Shown here: positions 5,758 through 6,276 of the stretch, one piece after another | Layout of the letters: each line of letters starts with the position of its first letter | Position numbering within the stretch: the first letter of the stretch is position 1 | Assembly: GCA_012270665.1 (NCBI GenBank) | Contig: JAAXHY010000431.1 | Coordinates: forward strand, 1-6,276 | Reading direction: 5' to 3' | DNA: 6,276 nucleotides | Source of the DNA: Dehalococcoidia bacterium | Lineage (GTDB): Bacteria; Chloroflexota; Dehalococcoidia; SAR202; UBA11138 | The notes under the pieces: model-generated | The model's input: the letters and a program-made list of their open reading frames with translations, nothing else | What the model was told of the DNA's origin: nothing | Database searches by the model: none | Program-made: the position numbers and the translations under genes

Positions 5758-6276
5758 CTAAGTCGCTCTTTCCTCAAGCCAGTCTTTGGTGAATTCTAGG
5801 CCGAAGCCGGGGGCGTCGCTGGGCACTAGGTAGCCGTCCTCGATGGCGGGGGTCCCTGGCAGCAGTACCATCTCCTCGAGGGGGACGCCGGGAGGAGCTA
5901 CGCCCTCAGAGCGCTCGCCCCAGGGTATGACGGGCATGGCGTAGGCGAGGTGCTGGCCGTAGGGGTAGTTCATGCCACCGTGGCCTATGACGGTAACGCC
6001 GTGAGCCTCGGCTATGTGGCAGATGCGAACGCTGGCGGTCATGCCGCCGACCCAAGATATGTCGGGCTGGAGTATGTCAACGAGCCCCTGCCCTGCCGCA
6101 AGGGCGAAGGGGTGGATCGTGTACCAGTGTTCGCCGGTGGCCAGGGTCTGGCCCGGGACGCGCTGGCGCACCTTGAAGTAGCTGTCCAGGTCTTCGGGGA
6201 GGAGGTAGTCCTCCAGCCACTTGATACGATAGGGCTTGAGGGCCTCGACCAGACGGACTATGTACTCGGTGTTGAG
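5758..6276 (-). CDS. enolase-superfamily (mandelate racemase / L-rhamnonate dehydratase-like) enzyme, C-terminal part
   Basis: The minus-strand frame is open from the window edge (6276) to a TAG at 5758-5760. It gives 172 residues and lacks its N-terminal domain and start. The visible part is the C-terminal half of the TIM-barrel. It shows IKWLEDYLLPEDLDSY (18-33, Glu22 as second metal ligand), LATGEHWYT (45-53, Glu49 as third ligand), DILQPDISWVGGMT (67-80, Asp72), VIGHGGMNYPYGQH (96-109, His99 as catalytic base paired with Asp72) and PWGE (118-121). The GEH, W-x-GG-[LM]-T and HG pattern is closest to L-rhamnonate dehydratase-type acid-sugar dehydratases, which remove an alpha proton with Mg2+ and lose water to give 2-keto-3-deoxy acids. 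The exact sugar acid cannot be read. The gene converges on the CoA transferase with a ten-base gap between stop codons and no visible terminator. Confidence 0.9.
   Translation of the reverse strand, partial: LNTEYIVRLVEALKPYRIKWLEDYLLPEDLDSYFKVRQRVPGQTLATGEHWYTIHPFALAAGQGLVDILQPDISWVGGMTASVRICHIAEAHGVTVIGHGGMNYPYGQHLAYAMPVIPWGERSEGVAPPGVPLEEMVLLPGTPAIEDGYLVPSDAPGFGLEFTKDWLEERAT

Noticed and set aside
1..6276. Mobile element, CRISPR array, toxin-antitoxin or phage defence system
   Set aside because: No transposase, integrase, terminal repeats, spaced direct repeats or defence-type domains were seen; all long frames are metabolic or housekeeping families.

Overview
The window is most likely a chromosomal segment from a moderately GC-rich, uncultured bacterium. 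Three things point loosely to a Chloroflexota relative (Dehalococcoidia or marine SAR202 type): a formyl-CoA-transferase-like class III CoA transferase beside a mandelate-racemase/rhamnonate-dehydratase-like enolase-superfamily enzyme, a 5S rRNA gene not preceded by 23S, and frequent GTG/TTG starts. The taxonomic call is an inference from gene content, not from a marker-gene comparison.

Layout. (1) Positions 1-46, minus strand: the 5' part of a 5S rRNA gene that leaves the window at base 1. A strong sigma70-type promoter lies right upstream (57-86), so this 5S starts its own transcript. (2) 87-340: a short divergent intergenic region carrying a second good promoter (269-297) for the plus-strand gene. 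(3) 347-742: an A-type iron-sulfur carrier (IscA/HesB fold) that lacks the usual first cysteine and ends in a threefold nine-residue Gly/Cys repeat. A strong intrinsic terminator (773-807) follows, so the gene is probably monocistronic. (4) 833-5747: a plus-strand run of five genes: an M50 site-2-protease-type membrane protease, a prephenate-dehydrogenase-family protein (TyrA-like), EPSP synthase (aroA), guanylate kinase (gmk) and a class III CoA transferase. The last four abut or overlap (0 nt, 14 nt overlap, 0 nt) and look translationally coupled. (5) 5758-6276, minus strand: the C-terminal 172 residues of an enolase-superfamily sugar-acid dehydratase-like enzyme, convergent with the CoA transferase.

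How the genes fit together. aroA makes EPSP, the precursor of chorismate. The TyrA-like protein would act after chorismate mutase on the tyrosine branch, but its catalytic histidine position is tyrosine, so that role is uncertain. gmk provides GDP. The CoA transferase and the enolase-superfamily enzyme look like accessory carboxylic-acid and sugar-acid catabolism. I see no complete unknown system. The most unusual items are the Gly/Cys-tailed IscA-like protein, the divergent TyrA and the promoter-proximal 5S gene.
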